From contig CANCFT010000014.1 in assembly GCA_947377285.1 (NCBI GenBank), positions 32,585 through 96,584 of the forward strand: 64,000 nucleotides of DNA, in the 5' to 3' direction. This stretch comes from Bacteriovoracaceae bacterium (GTDB lineage: Bacteria > Bdellovibrionota > Bacteriovoracia > Bacteriovoracales > Bacteriovoracaceae). Made by a program: the position numbers and the translations under genes. The notes beneath the pieces are model-generated. The model saw nothing but the letters and a program-made list of their open reading frames with translations. It did no database searches and was not told the DNA's origin. Of the stretch, positions 1-9,148 are shown in pieces. Positions within the stretch are counted from its first letter, which is position 1; each line of letters opens with the position of its first letter.

Positions 1-291
1 GACCCATTAATTATTCATCGGCCAACATTGAACGTTTTAAAAGAAATTCATTTGAAAATGGCTTCTGTTTATCAAGATTCCTATTTTCTAGATAAACCAA
101 TGATGCTACTGACTTCGTTGGGGACAGGGGATTTGCAAAAGAAAGGGATAGACTATTTTGCCAAAGGGATTAAAAAAGACCTATTACGTGAAAAGAAATA
201 TACACATAATAAGCATGACTTGTATAATGATAGCGAGAGAGTAAATGTTTTTGAAGATATAATGGATTGGATTAAAATTTATGAAAATTAG
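1..291 (+). CDS. Alpha/beta hydrolase (lysophospholipase/monoacylglycerol lipase type), C-terminal part
   Basis: The frame is open to the left edge, so this is the last 96 codons of a longer gene whose start is outside the window. The visible part fits the end of serine hydrolases of the monoglyceride lipase group: a strand and turn LLTSLGTGD that would carry the acidic triad residue, then KHDLYND with the probable catalytic histidine, then a final helix ending DIMDWI. The nucleophile elbow is not in the window. A complete hydrolase with the same layout lies at 46716-47576, so the genome has at least two. The following lipoprotein gene overlaps by 11 bases, suggesting co-transcription. The family call rests on the C-terminal pattern alone; substrate unknown. 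Confidence 0.6.
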   Translation, partial: DPLIIHRPTLNVLKEIHLKMASVYQDSYFLDKPMMLLTSLGTGDLQKKGIDYFAKGIKKDLLREKKYTHNKHDLYNDSERVNVFEDIMDWIKIYEN

Positions 292-811
292 CAAAAATTT
301 AGCTTTGATTATGATCCTCATGATTACTTTTTCATGTTCTTCAAATCTAAGTAAAAACTTAGTTCAAGATGGTAATCTCATTTTAAGAAATGGAACTTTT
401 GCCGATAAATCTTGGAGAGAAGATTTAATATTTCAGAGAATATCTTGGTACCATGAATTAACGATGCAATTTGATTTGATGATGGCGCATATCACACCAC
501 AATCATCATTTAATTTTTGGTTTTCTAAAGTAGAACTTGACCGTATGACAGATTGTAACGATTCTCGAATTGTTATGGCCTATTCACTTGATACAAAAGA
601 TATTCCCTTTTCAAGTCTAAACGAGCAATTAGAAAAATCTGGATTTACGCGATTTGAACTACCTGAATTTAAAAAGAATCTTTTTCAACACCCTGATTCA
701 CAAATAAATGGCTTTCGTTTATACCATATTTTCGGTATTTGCAAAAAATCTAAAGACACAAATCCCAAGCTCTTGAATTTTCCGGGATACCTAGAAAAAG
801 TCATTAACTAA
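281..811 (+). CDS. Lipoprotein of unknown function
   Basis: A 176-residue protein with a classic lipoprotein signal: a short basic start (MKISK), a hydrophobic run, and the lipobox-like ITFSC with the acylated cysteine at residue 19. The mature part is mixed alpha/beta with two later cysteines (DCNDS and FGICKK) that could form a disulfide. No recognised domain. It starts inside the end of the upstream hydrolase gene (11-base overlap) and is followed after 23 bases by a Ser/Thr kinase, so the three may be one transcript. Role not inferred beyond membrane anchoring in the envelope. Confidence 0.7.
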   Translation: MKISKNLALIMILMITFSCSSNLSKNLVQDGNLILRNGTFADKSWREDLIFQRISWYHELTMQFDLMMAHITPQSSFNFWFSKVELDRMTDCNDSRIVMAYSLDTKDIPFSSLNEQLEKSGFTRFELPEFKKNLFQHPDSQINGFRLYHIFGICKKSKDTNPKLLNFPGYLEKVIN

Positions 812-834
812 ACGAATTATCCATTAAAGTTTTT

Positions 835-2946
835 ATGAATTTATTCCGACAAACTAGATCGGGAGCAAAAGAACTGATGAGTGTATTACAAAAACGCGAA
901 CGTTTCGGACGCTATTTGATCTTAGATCATTTGGTTGATGGTGGAATGGCAAAAATTTGTCGTGCTCGCTTCCTTGGTGGTGAGTCTGTCGATAAAGTTG
1001 TTGCAATTAAAATGGTCCAAGCACAACATTCAAAAGACGAAGCATTCAAAACAATGTTCATGGATGAGATTAAAGTTACTTTCGGTTTGCTTCATCCAAA
1101 TGTCATTCAAACTTACGATTATGGTCTCAACAAAGGTCAACTTTTCGTCGCCATGGAATATTGTGACGGAAGAAATTTAAAAGAATTTTTGGAAAAATTG
1201 AAAGAACGTAAATTTGTTTTTCCTGTTGAAATTTCAACTTATATTATTTCTCAAGCATGTCAGGGCCTTTACTATGCTCACACTTTTAGAGATAAGTTAA
1301 CTGGTAAAGAAGCAAATATAATTCACAGAGATATTTCTCCTCATAATATTATGCTTACCTATGATGGTGCCGTTAAGATTATTGATTTTGGTATTGCAAA
1401 ATCTCAAACAAATAGTGAAGCTACACAGGCCGGAACAATCAAGGGGAAACTTTCTTACTTAGCTCCCGAATATCTTGAAGGATTAGAGCTTGATCCCCGT
1501 TATGATCAGTTTGCTCTTGGAATTACTTTATGGGAAATGCTATGTTCTCGTAAACTTTTTAAAGAGAATAATGACCTTGCCGTCTTAAAGAAAATTCAAG
1601 AATGTAAAGTCGTTGCTCCATCTTCTATTAATCCAAATGTTCCAAAAGAATTAGATGAAATTGTATTAAAAGCATTAAGTAAAGATCGCTCAAAACGTTT
1701 TGATAATTTAGATCAAATGAACAGAGCTCTTATGAAATTTCTTTATGCAAAATTTCCAGATTTCAATTCAACAGATTTATCTTATTTTTCACAAGAGCTA
1801 TTTCGAGATGAAATCAAAAAAGACCGTGAAAAAATGTATGAGTTTGGGAGAATTGATTTAAAACCCTATTTAGAAGATGTAAAAAAAGAACTTGAGAGTG
1901 GGACAAGAAAAGGTGATATCGAAACAGCAATCGAAGTTGCAGTTGCGGTTGCTCAGGCGACTAGTAATAATCATCATGATTCACAAGAGCAAAAAGCCAA
2001 AGCAAAAGAACAAGTTCTAGATTTTGGTTTTGAAGCGACAAAAGCGAAAGGTCGTCCAACCCTTAGTACTAAAAAATCAGGACCGAGCCCTATTTCGACA
2101 CCAATTGTCTCTAAAGATAAAATGATGACATCACCGTCGACTACCATTTCATCAGAAGGTAATTCAACAGCACAAAGTCTAAAAAGTGGAGCAACTAAGC
2201 CTAATATTGAAAAGTCTGAAGGAACTAAAACACGGGCCAATATTGCTAGAAATCAATTAGAAGAACCAGAAAAGAAAAATTCCATGGGAATTATTGCAGC
2301 GGCTGCAGTCATTGTTGTCGTTGGAGTTTATTTTCTATATTCACAAAAAGTTAAAACGGAACCTGCCAAAGTCGTTGTCACACCTAAAGTAAATGTCGTT
2401 GAGAAAGTCCGTCAACCGGCACAGATAAATACAATTAAAGATCTTGAAACACAAGTTGAACAAAGTCAGGGAAATATTGTTTTAGCTCATTATGATAAAC
2501 AAAAAATGCAAGTTTTTATCAATGGAAAAAAAGCAGAAGTAGATCTTTTAACAAATGTAAAAGTACCATTGGCAGCTCCTTTTATTTTAAGAGTTCAAAT
2601 TGAAGGAAGAAAACATTTTATTAAAGAATTAAGAGTAGATAATTCTTCTGTAGTTGAAGTTGAAATTCCAGAAATGCCTTCAATTGCTTATGGATATATT
2701 AATACTGCCTCTGATTGTGCTCAAGGAGAATTAAGATTTGAGCTTTACGGTGAAAAGCGCTCAAGTCCTATACCGATGGTTGAGACATTTGGAGTTGGGT
2801 TACCGCTTGCTCTCGATGGTAAGGGAACTTTAATTCCAGTCACCTACCAACTTTATTTTAAAAAGAAAGGTGATGATGTGGAAAGAAAAGTGGAAATTAC
2901 GATTAGCCGCGAAGACCAAACCATCGACTTATGCGAACATCTTTAA
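835..2946 (+). CDS. Transmembrane Ser/Thr protein kinase (PknB/Hanks type)
   Basis: The N-terminal Hanks-type kinase domain spans about residues 26-295. Visible landmarks are a glycine-loop region (DHLVDGGMAK), the ATP-anchoring lysine in VVAIKMV (K59), catalytic loop HRDISPHN (164-171), DFG (184-186) and APE (210-212). A Ser/Thr/Pro/Lys-rich linker (about 330-480) leads to one membrane helix (484-502, rich in Ala/Val/Ile). The last 200 residues would therefore lie outside the cytoplasm and resemble no sensor domain I know; no PASTA repeats. An in-frame ATG at 877 has GGGAGC 10 bases upstream and begins MSVLQKRERFG, just before the kinase fold, so the true start may be 877. All catalytic residues are present, so it should be active. 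Confidence 0.9.
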   Translation: MNLFRQTRSGAKELMSVLQKRERFGRYLILDHLVDGGMAKICRARFLGGESVDKVVAIKMVQAQHSKDEAFKTMFMDEIKVTFGLLHPNVIQTYDYGLNKGQLFVAMEYCDGRNLKEFLEKLKERKFVFPVEISTYIISQACQGLYYAHTFRDKLTGKEANIIHRDISPHNIMLTYDGAVKIIDFGIAKSQTNSEATQAGTIKGKLSYLAPEYLEGLELDPRYDQFALGITLWEMLCSRKLFKENNDLAVLKKIQECKVVAPSSINPNVPKELDEIVLKALSKDRSKRFDNLDQMNRALMKFLYAKFPDFNSTDLSYFSQELFRDEIKKDREKMYEFGRIDLKPYLEDVKKELESGTRKGDIETAIEVAVAVAQATSNNHHDSQEQKAKAKEQVLDFGFEATKAKGRPTLSTKKSGPSPISTPIVSKDKMMTSPSTTISSEGNSTAQSLKSGATKPNIEKSEGTKTRANIARNQLEEPEKKNSMGIIAAAAVIVVVGVYFLYSQKVKTEPAKVVVTPKVNVVEKVRQPAQINTIKDLETQVEQSQGNIVLAHYDKQKMQVFINGKKAEVDLLTNVKVPLAAPFILRVQIEGRKHFIKELRVDNSSVVEVEIPEMPSIAYGYINTASDCAQGELRFELYGEKRSSPIPMVETFGVGLPLALDGKGTLIPVTYQLYFKKKGDDVERKVEITISREDQTIDLCEHL

Positions 2947-2959
2947 ACTTGTCTAAAAC

Positions 2960-4216
2960 TTAGCGAAAAGTGTAATAAATCATTGGGATGTTTAGCATAA
3001 ACATCAAAAATACCAAAATATAACTGATAAAATTTTGAGTTGGAGAATTTGTATATTGCCCCATGATATCAGGGTCATTACAAAGTTTGATAATAAATAA
3101 AATGACGATTGGTATGAGTAGGCCATCTATTACTTGAGAATAATAAAGAATATTGAAAAGATTGATATTTGGAATTAAAGTGATCGCGCCACCAATGACA
3201 ATCATCGAAGTAAAAATTGAAAAGAAGTGAGGAGCTTCTTTAAAAGAGCGGTCAACTCCAGATTCCCAACCCATACCTTCACAAATATAATAGCTAGCAG
3301 CGAGTGGTAAAATAGCTGCGGCAAAAAAAGAGGCATTAAAAAGACCAATACCAAAAAGCATTGAAGCATATTTTCCGGCCAAAGGCTCAAGTGCTACGGC
3401 CGCATCTTTTGCATCACTAATACTAATTCCTGCTTTATGAATCGTAGCCGCACAACAAATAATAATAAACATTGAAATAAAAAGAGTAAGTGTACAACCA
3501 GCGATAACATCTACTTTCGAATGCCATAGATGTTTAGTTGAAATACCTTTTTCGACAACTGCTGATTGAATATAAAATTGCATCCAGGGAGTTATCGACG
3601 TTCCTAATAGGGCCACCATGATAGGTAAGTCTTTAGTCGTAATTGAATGAAAGTCTGGTTTGATAATTGCGGTTGTTACTTCCATCCAGTCAGCTCCAAC
3701 TAATAATCCTGAAACGATATAAGTTAAAAAGACTGAGCAGCCAATAATAAAAATTCTCTCCACACCTTTGTAGTCACTTTTTAATACAATAAACCAAACT
3801 GCAAATGCACAGATTGGCACAGTGAAAAATCGGGAAGCACCAAAAATTTCTCCCGCTGAAGCAATTCCGGCGAACTCGGCCATAGTATTTCCAAGATCGG
3901 CAAATAAAAGAAAGAAGAGTGAGTAAAAGGTTATTTTTAAACCAAATTTTTCGCGAATTAAATCTGCTAAGCCTTTTCCAGAAACAATTCCCATGCGAGC
4001 AGACATTTCTTGAAACATAATGAGTGCAATCGTTACTGGAATAAGAATCCACATTAAGCGGTAACCAGTTTGAGCCCCGGCCAGAGAGTAAGTGGCAATA
4101 CCACCAGCATCATTATCAAGATTGGCCGTCACAAGGCCTGGGCCTATAATACTTAAGAGTAATGTCAGTTTAATCATTAATGGAGAAATTATTTTTTTCT
4201 TTGATTCAATTTTCAT
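2960..4216 (-). CDS. Nramp-family divalent metal transporter, possibly Mg2+-type
   Basis: A 418-residue polytopic membrane protein of the Nramp (SLC11) fold with about 11 hydrophobic helices. The first helix reads GPGLVTANLDNDAGGIATY, placing DNDAGG where classical manganese/iron transporters have DPGN. The sixth-helix region reads GTSITPWMQFYIQSA instead of the MPHNLFLHS-type motif whose methionine selects transition metals. Loss of that methionine fits the Nramp-related group that includes magnesium transporters, but selectivity is inference. Its start overlaps by 4 bases the end of the upstream gene, which encodes a soluble MgtE-N/CBS module, a Mg2+-sensing domain. The pair therefore looks like a split transporter plus regulator. 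Confidence 0.85.
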   Translation of the reverse strand: MKIESKKKIISPLMIKLTLLLSIIGPGLVTANLDNDAGGIATYSLAGAQTGYRLMWILIPVTIALIMFQEMSARMGIVSGKGLADLIREKFGLKITFYSLFFLLFADLGNTMAEFAGIASAGEIFGASRFFTVPICAFAVWFIVLKSDYKGVERIFIIGCSVFLTYIVSGLLVGADWMEVTTAIIKPDFHSITTKDLPIMVALLGTSITPWMQFYIQSAVVEKGISTKHLWHSKVDVIAGCTLTLFISMFIIICCAATIHKAGISISDAKDAAVALEPLAGKYASMLFGIGLFNASFFAAAILPLAASYYICEGMGWESGVDRSFKEAPHFFSIFTSMIVIGGAITLIPNINLFNILYYSQVIDGLLIPIVILFIIKLCNDPDIMGQYTNSPTQNFISYILVFLMFMLNIPMIYYTFR

Positions 4217-5544
4217 GAAAGCAACCTGTCTAGAATATCGTCTACAGAAACCATTCCAAGAAGTTCATTGTCTGCAGCAATAATTGGTACAGTCACCATG
4301 CTGTATTTGTTCATAAAGTCTGCGACTTGTTTCCAGTGTGTATCGGCAGGAAGGCATTTAATATCAGAATCATTCATCATTTCACTAACTAATAAATCTT
4401 CTTTATGAATTAATAGTTCTTGAACTGAGAGAGTACCAACTAAAAAGTGGTTTTCATCGACGACATAAATATCAAAAAATGAAGCAACTTCATCATGATT
4501 TTTTTGAATGAGTGCTAGTACTTCAGATTTTTTTAAATTGGCCGTTACTTCAAAAATTTCGGAAGTCATTAAGCCACCTGCCGAATCTTCATCATAATCA
4601 AGAAGCTCTTGGATTTCTTCCTGAGTTTCAAGATCGTCGATATTTGAAATAATTTCTTCTGCAACATCATCATCAAGTTCATTTAATAAATCGGCCGCAT
4701 CGTCTGTATCCATATTCTCGATGATTTCGGCCGCTTTTTCAGGCAATTCATTTCCTAATAAAGAAGCTTGTAAATCTTCGTCAACTTCAGAGAGGGTTTC
4801 AGCTGCTAATTTAGGATCGAGGTTAGAGAAAATCATTTCTCTACCATGACTATCTAAGTCTTCTAAAATATCCGCCAAATCAGCGGGGTGAAGCTCTTTT
4901 AAGTCTTCATTAGTTAAATTGAGTCTTACACTTTTTTGAATATTGCGATTAGGAATAGCGTGAACATATTTCCAATTAATGGTTGTATCGTTGCTTAAAT
5001 ATTTTGAATTTGGATTGATGAGTTTTATGACTAAATCAATTGGGCGCTCTAAGCTAAGTCGTCTGACGAAACTTCGTACACCTACTTCAGCATGAGTGAC
5101 TCTAAGTTCATTTCCTGTACGGATAAATTGAATATCATTAACTCGAACAACTTTTTTCCCATGCGTATCGACGATTTGTTTGTCTAAAACAATTTGCCCT
5201 AACGGAGGGTATTCAACTGTTGAACCCGTAAATTGATTCGCAAGAATACTTGTGACTGTTTTAGGGTTAAGTGTTTTAGGAAATGTCCGACTTCTGCGTG
5301 GAAATGCTTCTTTCTTGATGATTATCTTTTTATAGGAAAAACTGATAATTTCTTCCCACAAGATATAAAAGAGAACGCCACTTCGCTTATATTGAATGGC
5401 AAGAACAGAGGGATAAATTTCTTCATAATCAATAAAGTAGTCAATCAAGCTACCAAGCTTTTGGCCGTCTTCATTATAAATATTAATCCCAACAGTAGCG
5501 GAAAAATGAAGAGTAATATCTGATAATTCTTTAAAAATTTCCAT
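4213..5544 (-). CDS. PRC-barrel-like / MgtE-N / CBS-pair protein without a membrane domain
   Basis: A 443-residue soluble protein. Residues about 1-190 hold two PRC-barrel-like segments (for example GINIYNEDGQKLGSLIDYF and IVDTHGKKVVRVNDIQF). Residues about 215-320 form the superhelical MgtE N domain with repeated short helices (HPADLADILEDLD, EDSAGGLMTSE). The C-terminus is a pair of CBS domains ending GMVSVDDILDRLLS. In MgtE channels this N-CBS unit binds Mg2+ and gates the pore, but the MgtE membrane domain is absent here. The following gene, overlapping by 4 bases (ATGA), encodes an Nramp-type transporter, so this is probably its cytosolic Mg2+ sensor or gate. Strong domain call; partner assignment is inferred from coupling. 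Confidence 0.85.
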   Translation of the reverse strand: MEIFKELSDITLHFSATVGINIYNEDGQKLGSLIDYFIDYEEIYPSVLAIQYKRSGVLFYILWEEIISFSYKKIIIKKEAFPRRSRTFPKTLNPKTVTSILANQFTGSTVEYPPLGQIVLDKQIVDTHGKKVVRVNDIQFIRTGNELRVTHAEVGVRSFVRRLSLERPIDLVIKLINPNSKYLSNDTTINWKYVHAIPNRNIQKSVRLNLTNEDLKELHPADLADILEDLDSHGREMIFSNLDPKLAAETLSEVDEDLQASLLGNELPEKAAEIIENMDTDDAADLLNELDDDVAEEIISNIDDLETQEEIQELLDYDEDSAGGLMTSEIFEVTANLKKSEVLALIQKNHDEVASFFDIYVVDENHFLVGTLSVQELLIHKEDLLVSEMMNDSDIKCLPADTHWKQVADFMNKYSMVTVPIIAADNELLGMVSVDDILDRLLS

Positions 5545-5549
5545 ATTAG

Positions 5550-6410
5550 TTAAGTCGATTCGTTTTTTGTTTGCTTAAAAATATTATTTTTACGCATGTT
5601 CAAAAGTTTTAATATATCAGCGGCCGTTTCTTCTAGAGCTTTATCAGTTACATTAAATACAGGCCAGCGCTTATTCTCTTTAAAAATATTATTGGCCCAT
5701 TCAATTTCTTCGACAATTTTATCGTGTTCGGCATATTCTCCTTGATGCTTGTCAGCACCTAAGCGTTGCAAGCGATTTTTTCTAATTTCACTCAAGGAGT
5801 CCGGGTCAATGGTGAGAGCAAAGATCTTTCTTTGATCCACTTCAAGTAATTCTGTTGGTAGTGGCTGATCTTTGATCATCGGAATATTAACGACTTTTAT
5901 TCCATGTTGAGAAAGATAAACAGAAAGAGGTGTTTTTGATGTTCTAGAAACACCCACTAAAATAACATCTGCAAGGTGAAGTGAAGCTAAATTTCTTCCG
6001 TCATCGTGGTTAAGTGTAAATTCCATGGCCTCAACCCGCTTATAATATTCATCATTCACTGCGCGTAATAATCCAGGTTCAGACATTGGTTCTTGGTTGA
6101 AATAATTTGAAAACGCTGTGAGAGCAGGTCCAATTAAGTCTAAAGTTCTTACATGCTTATTTCGTGAAAGTTCAGCAATATATTCGCGAAGTTTGCCAGA
6201 AACAATTGTATGTATGACTAAATCGTGATGAATGGCCGCTTCATTAAAAATGGCATCTATTTGTTCAATTGTTCGAATATTTTTATAACGAGTAAAATAG
6301 ACTTCACGGTCTTTAAATTGGGCCATTACTGCTCGAGAAATAGCAGTTGCTGTTTCTCCAGTACCATCTGAGATAACAATAATTTTTAAGCGTTGAGTTT
6401 CTAATACCAT
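5550..6410 (-). CDS. ppsR: PEP synthase / pyruvate phosphate dikinase regulatory protein (kinase-phosphorylase, DUF299)
   Basis: This family both phosphorylates (with ADP) and dephosphorylates (with Pi) a threonine on PEP synthase or pyruvate phosphate dikinase, controlling gluconeogenic PEP formation. The N-terminus IIVISDGTGETA and the P-loop-like GVSRTSKTPLS are the family hallmarks, and the order and length (286 residues) fit. The start chosen (6410) is preceded by AGAGG; an upstream in-frame ATG at 6431 would add seven residues without a ribosome site. The target enzyme is not in this window. It lies in the long minus-strand run, 51 bases after miaA and 5 bases before the MgtE-N/CBS gene. 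Confidence 0.88.
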   Translation of the reverse strand: MVLETQRLKIIVISDGTGETATAISRAVMAQFKDREVYFTRYKNIRTIEQIDAIFNEAAIHHDLVIHTIVSGKLREYIAELSRNKHVRTLDLIGPALTAFSNYFNQEPMSEPGLLRAVNDEYYKRVEAMEFTLNHDDGRNLASLHLADVILVGVSRTSKTPLSVYLSQHGIKVVNIPMIKDQPLPTELLEVDQRKIFALTIDPDSLSEIRKNRLQRLGADKHQGEYAEHDKIVEEIEWANNIFKENKRWPVFNVTDKALEETAADILKLLNMRKNNIFKQTKNEST

Positions 6411-6461
6411 GAGACCTCTAAAGCAATGCATGACTGATTCTTAAGTTAATTTATTTTAGCA

Positions 6462-7415
6462 CTAACTTAGAAATAGCTCTACACTGTGGAATATTTTCTC
6501 TTGATCTAAAAGTGGATTGAAGCAAAGTTTTGGAGTCATTTTTTTAAAAAAGGTTCTCTGGGATTTGGCGAGTTGTCTGGTTGATATTGCAATTCGCTCC
6601 ACACACTCTTTTTGACTTGGAAATAATCCATTTTTCCATTCAAGTGCTTCTTTATACCCGATGGAATTAAATGGTCTTTCAGTAGTACTAAAGCCAAGTT
6701 TTTCTAATTGCTCAATTTCATCCATCAATCCTTCATTAAACATTTTTTCTGCACGATTTTTGATAATTTCGAAATGCTGATCTTTTGGGAGGTCTAAATA
6801 AATATGTAAAAGATCCCATGGATGGATGACCTTGCTGAAATCGTAAGGGGATAGTTCGTCATGTACAATTTTTTGAGAAGAAAATTTTGTACCTGTCATT
6901 TCAAAATGAAGAGCGGCCCGAGTTAACCTGTAGTGGTCATTTATATGTAAATTGTTAAGGGATTCTGGGTCGTGGATTTTTAAGTAAGAAATAATAGTAT
7001 CAATATTTTGATTTTCAAATTTTTCTTTAATTTCTGGAGTTGGAGTTATTGTTTGATACATTCCTTTTAAAAGGGCCCTTAAGTAAAAGGCACTTCCACC
7101 GACTAAAATCACTAAATTTCCAAGCGCCAATTGCTCCTTGATTATAGCTTCTCCAATTTTAATAAAGTCAGCAGCATTCATAGGAGACCTGATTGATTCG
7201 ATATCTATCATGAAATGCAAAATGTCCGCTCGTTCTGCGAGTGTCGGCTTTGCTGTACCGATAGAGACTTCTTTATAAAAAAGGAGGGAATCAAAATTAA
7301 CAATAACTGCAGGAATATTGAAATTCTTTTGAATTTTTTGAGCAATCTCAATACTTGTCTGGGTTTTCCCAGATGCTGTTGGACCAGTGATTAAAATAAC
7401 TTTATTCATTGTCAT
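6462..7415 (-). CDS. miaA: tRNA dimethylallyltransferase
   Basis: Adds the dimethylallyl group to N6 of A37 in tRNAs that read codons beginning with U. The N-terminal P-loop GPTASGKTQTS is the family signature, followed by the NFDSLLFYKEVSIGTAKPT region (usually DSMQ.Y...IGTAKP) and GGSAFYLRALLKG, the substrate-binding segment. 317 residues is the usual length. Its ATG overlaps the mutL stop as ATGA, so translation is coupled. The mutL-miaA pairing is also common in other proteobacteria. Confidence 0.95.
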   Translation of the reverse strand: MTMNKVILITGPTASGKTQTSIEIAQKIQKNFNIPAVIVNFDSLLFYKEVSIGTAKPTLAERADILHFMIDIESIRSPMNAADFIKIGEAIIKEQLALGNLVILVGGSAFYLRALLKGMYQTITPTPEIKEKFENQNIDTIISYLKIHDPESLNNLHINDHYRLTRAALHFEMTGTKFSSQKIVHDELSPYDFSKVIHPWDLLHIYLDLPKDQHFEIIKNRAEKMFNEGLMDEIEQLEKLGFSTTERPFNSIGYKEALEWKNGLFPSQKECVERIAISTRQLAKSQRTFFKKMTPKLCFNPLLDQEKIFHSVELFLS

Positions 7416-9148
7416 GATTTTGAACTCTTAAAAAGATTTTTAAGATTATCAACTTGTAACAAGACAAAGGCACAATCTTGCAAATCACTATTTTCAATAA
7501 TTGGAATCAAAATATGCAATGGCAGTGTCGTTTGAACTGGCCAGTTCTTTTCAATAAAATAGTGGAGAGTGAGTGGTTCAAATATGGTCGTTTTAGCTTG
7601 AAGAAAATACTCAATAAGGCAATTGGTTATTTCTAGTGAAATATTTTGTGGAACAAAGCGAGGTAATGTTCTGAGAGCTACAACTTCGCTATTTAGCCTA
7701 TCAAATTCAAAGCCTAAAGTTTTTAAATCTTCAAAGTGCGAATCAATTTTGCCACTTGGAATTTTAAATGGCTCACTAATCAACAAGGGGCCAGAAAGTT
7801 CATCCGACTTTATAAAATTATCAATCGAGTTACAGATATATGTCGCCATTAATTTTTTGATGTCGGCAATGTAGAAATTGTTTTCAAGTTTAAAAAGAAT
7901 AATCGAAGGTGAAATATAACCTTGGATGAAATTAGAAGTTTCTGCAGGAGATTGAATAATTTGATTTTGTTCAAAACGCTGATGAGGTGAGTATGAATTA
8001 GAATTTGAATATGTATTCATATTCATTAAATCTAATGTTTGATTTTCTTCTCTTGTAAAAAAAGGCTCTTGGATGTGAGAACCCGCAAGGCCAGAAGTCG
8101 ACGGAGAATTTGAGTGTCCAAGGGACTTCAATGCGCCTCTAAGTGAAGTTACCAAGAGGGAGTAGATGATGTCCGATTTCAAAAATTTAATTTGCGTTTT
8201 ATTTGGATGAACATTCACGTCTATTTCTTCGGGCGGAACAGTAATTTTCACTAAATAATGACCACTTTCTCCTAAACGCCAGATAGGATCTAACGTTCTT
8301 AGGATAGAGAGGTGCAGTGATTTATCTTGAAAAAAACGATTATTAGCAAAAAGATAATGATGGCGATATTGTGGAGATGTATGTGTTTCAAGCGTAAAAT
8401 AAACTTCAACTTTATAATCGCCATAAGATTCAGCAGACATCAAAATTTGTGATTCTAAATTTTTTTGAGCTTTCGGTGAGAAAACTTGTTTAACCCGAAT
8501 GATGTTTTGATCTGGTGGTACATTTTTAAAAATTTCTCGTTCTTTTTCATCCCACTTAATTGAAAATAAAGTTTGAGGATTTGAGAGTACAAATGCATAC
8601 AACATTTTTTTTAGCGCTGATTTCTCACTTACCTTAGATTTGATAAATTTTAGTCGAGCGGGAGTGTTGTAAAAAAGATCTTTAATATAAAGAGAAGTTC
8701 CGTGAGTTGATGATCCGTAGGGAATTAAAAGATCTTGAGCGCCACCATTAATAATAATTTTTCCACCTGACTCCTCTAAGTTAATTGGCTGAGTTGTACA
8801 GGTGAGGCGGGCCGAAGCGGCCACACTCGCTAAAGCCTCGCCTCTAAATCCAAAACTATAAAGATGATAGAGGTCTTCATAATTTTTTAATTTAGAAGTT
8901 GCATGTCTTAAAAAAGCATAGGGGAGGTTTTCAAAACTCATTCCATGGCCATTGTCTTCGATGCTTAATAACTCAAGACCATTTTCTACCAAGTGAATAT
9001 TAATTTCAGTTGCTTTGGCATCAAGTGAATTTTCAATTAATTCTTTTATTAAAGAAGCGGGACGCTCTAAAACTTCACCAGCTTTAATTTGGTCAATAAT
9101 ATGTTCTGGAAGAATATCGATTTTGGGTGTTGAATATTGTTTATCCAT
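7412..9148 (-). CDS. mutL: DNA mismatch repair protein MutL, apparently lacking the endonuclease motif
   Basis: The N-terminal GHKL ATPase is intact: IKAGEVLERPASLIKELIEN, IEDNGHGM, LRHATSKL and SFGFRGEALASVA, with the second domain through about residue 330. A Ser/Asn-rich linker leads to the dimerisation domain (about 390-578). Nuclease-type MutL proteins carry DQHAAHER at the start of that domain; the corresponding stretch here reads IADIKKLMATYIC, with no such motif, and no zinc-binding CPHGRP follows. The protein is thus of the non-nicking type seen in MutH-bearing bacteria. MutL couples MutS mismatch recognition to strand removal. It begins one base inside the stop of the upstream cyclase gene (TAATG). 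Confidence 0.95.
   Translation of the reverse strand: MDKQYSTPKIDILPEHIIDQIKAGEVLERPASLIKELIENSLDAKATEINIHLVENGLELLSIEDNGHGMSFENLPYAFLRHATSKLKNYEDLYHLYSFGFRGEALASVAASARLTCTTQPINLEESGGKIIINGGAQDLLIPYGSSTHGTSLYIKDLFYNTPARLKFIKSKVSEKSALKKMLYAFVLSNPQTLFSIKWDEKEREIFKNVPPDQNIIRVKQVFSPKAQKNLESQILMSAESYGDYKVEVYFTLETHTSPQYRHHYLFANNRFFQDKSLHLSILRTLDPIWRLGESGHYLVKITVPPEEIDVNVHPNKTQIKFLKSDIIYSLLVTSLRGALKSLGHSNSPSTSGLAGSHIQEPFFTREENQTLDLMNMNTYSNSNSYSPHQRFEQNQIIQSPAETSNFIQGYISPSIILFKLENNFYIADIKKLMATYICNSIDNFIKSDELSGPLLISEPFKIPSGKIDSHFEDLKTLGFEFDRLNSEVVALRTLPRFVPQNISLEITNCLIEYFLQAKTTIFEPLTLHYFIEKNWPVQTTLPLHILIPIIENSDLQDCAFVLLQVDNLKNLFKSSKS

Noticed and set aside
1974..2240. Minus-strand reading frame inside the kinase gene
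   Set aside because: Antisense shadow of the low-complexity linker; no ribosome site and no recognisable protein.
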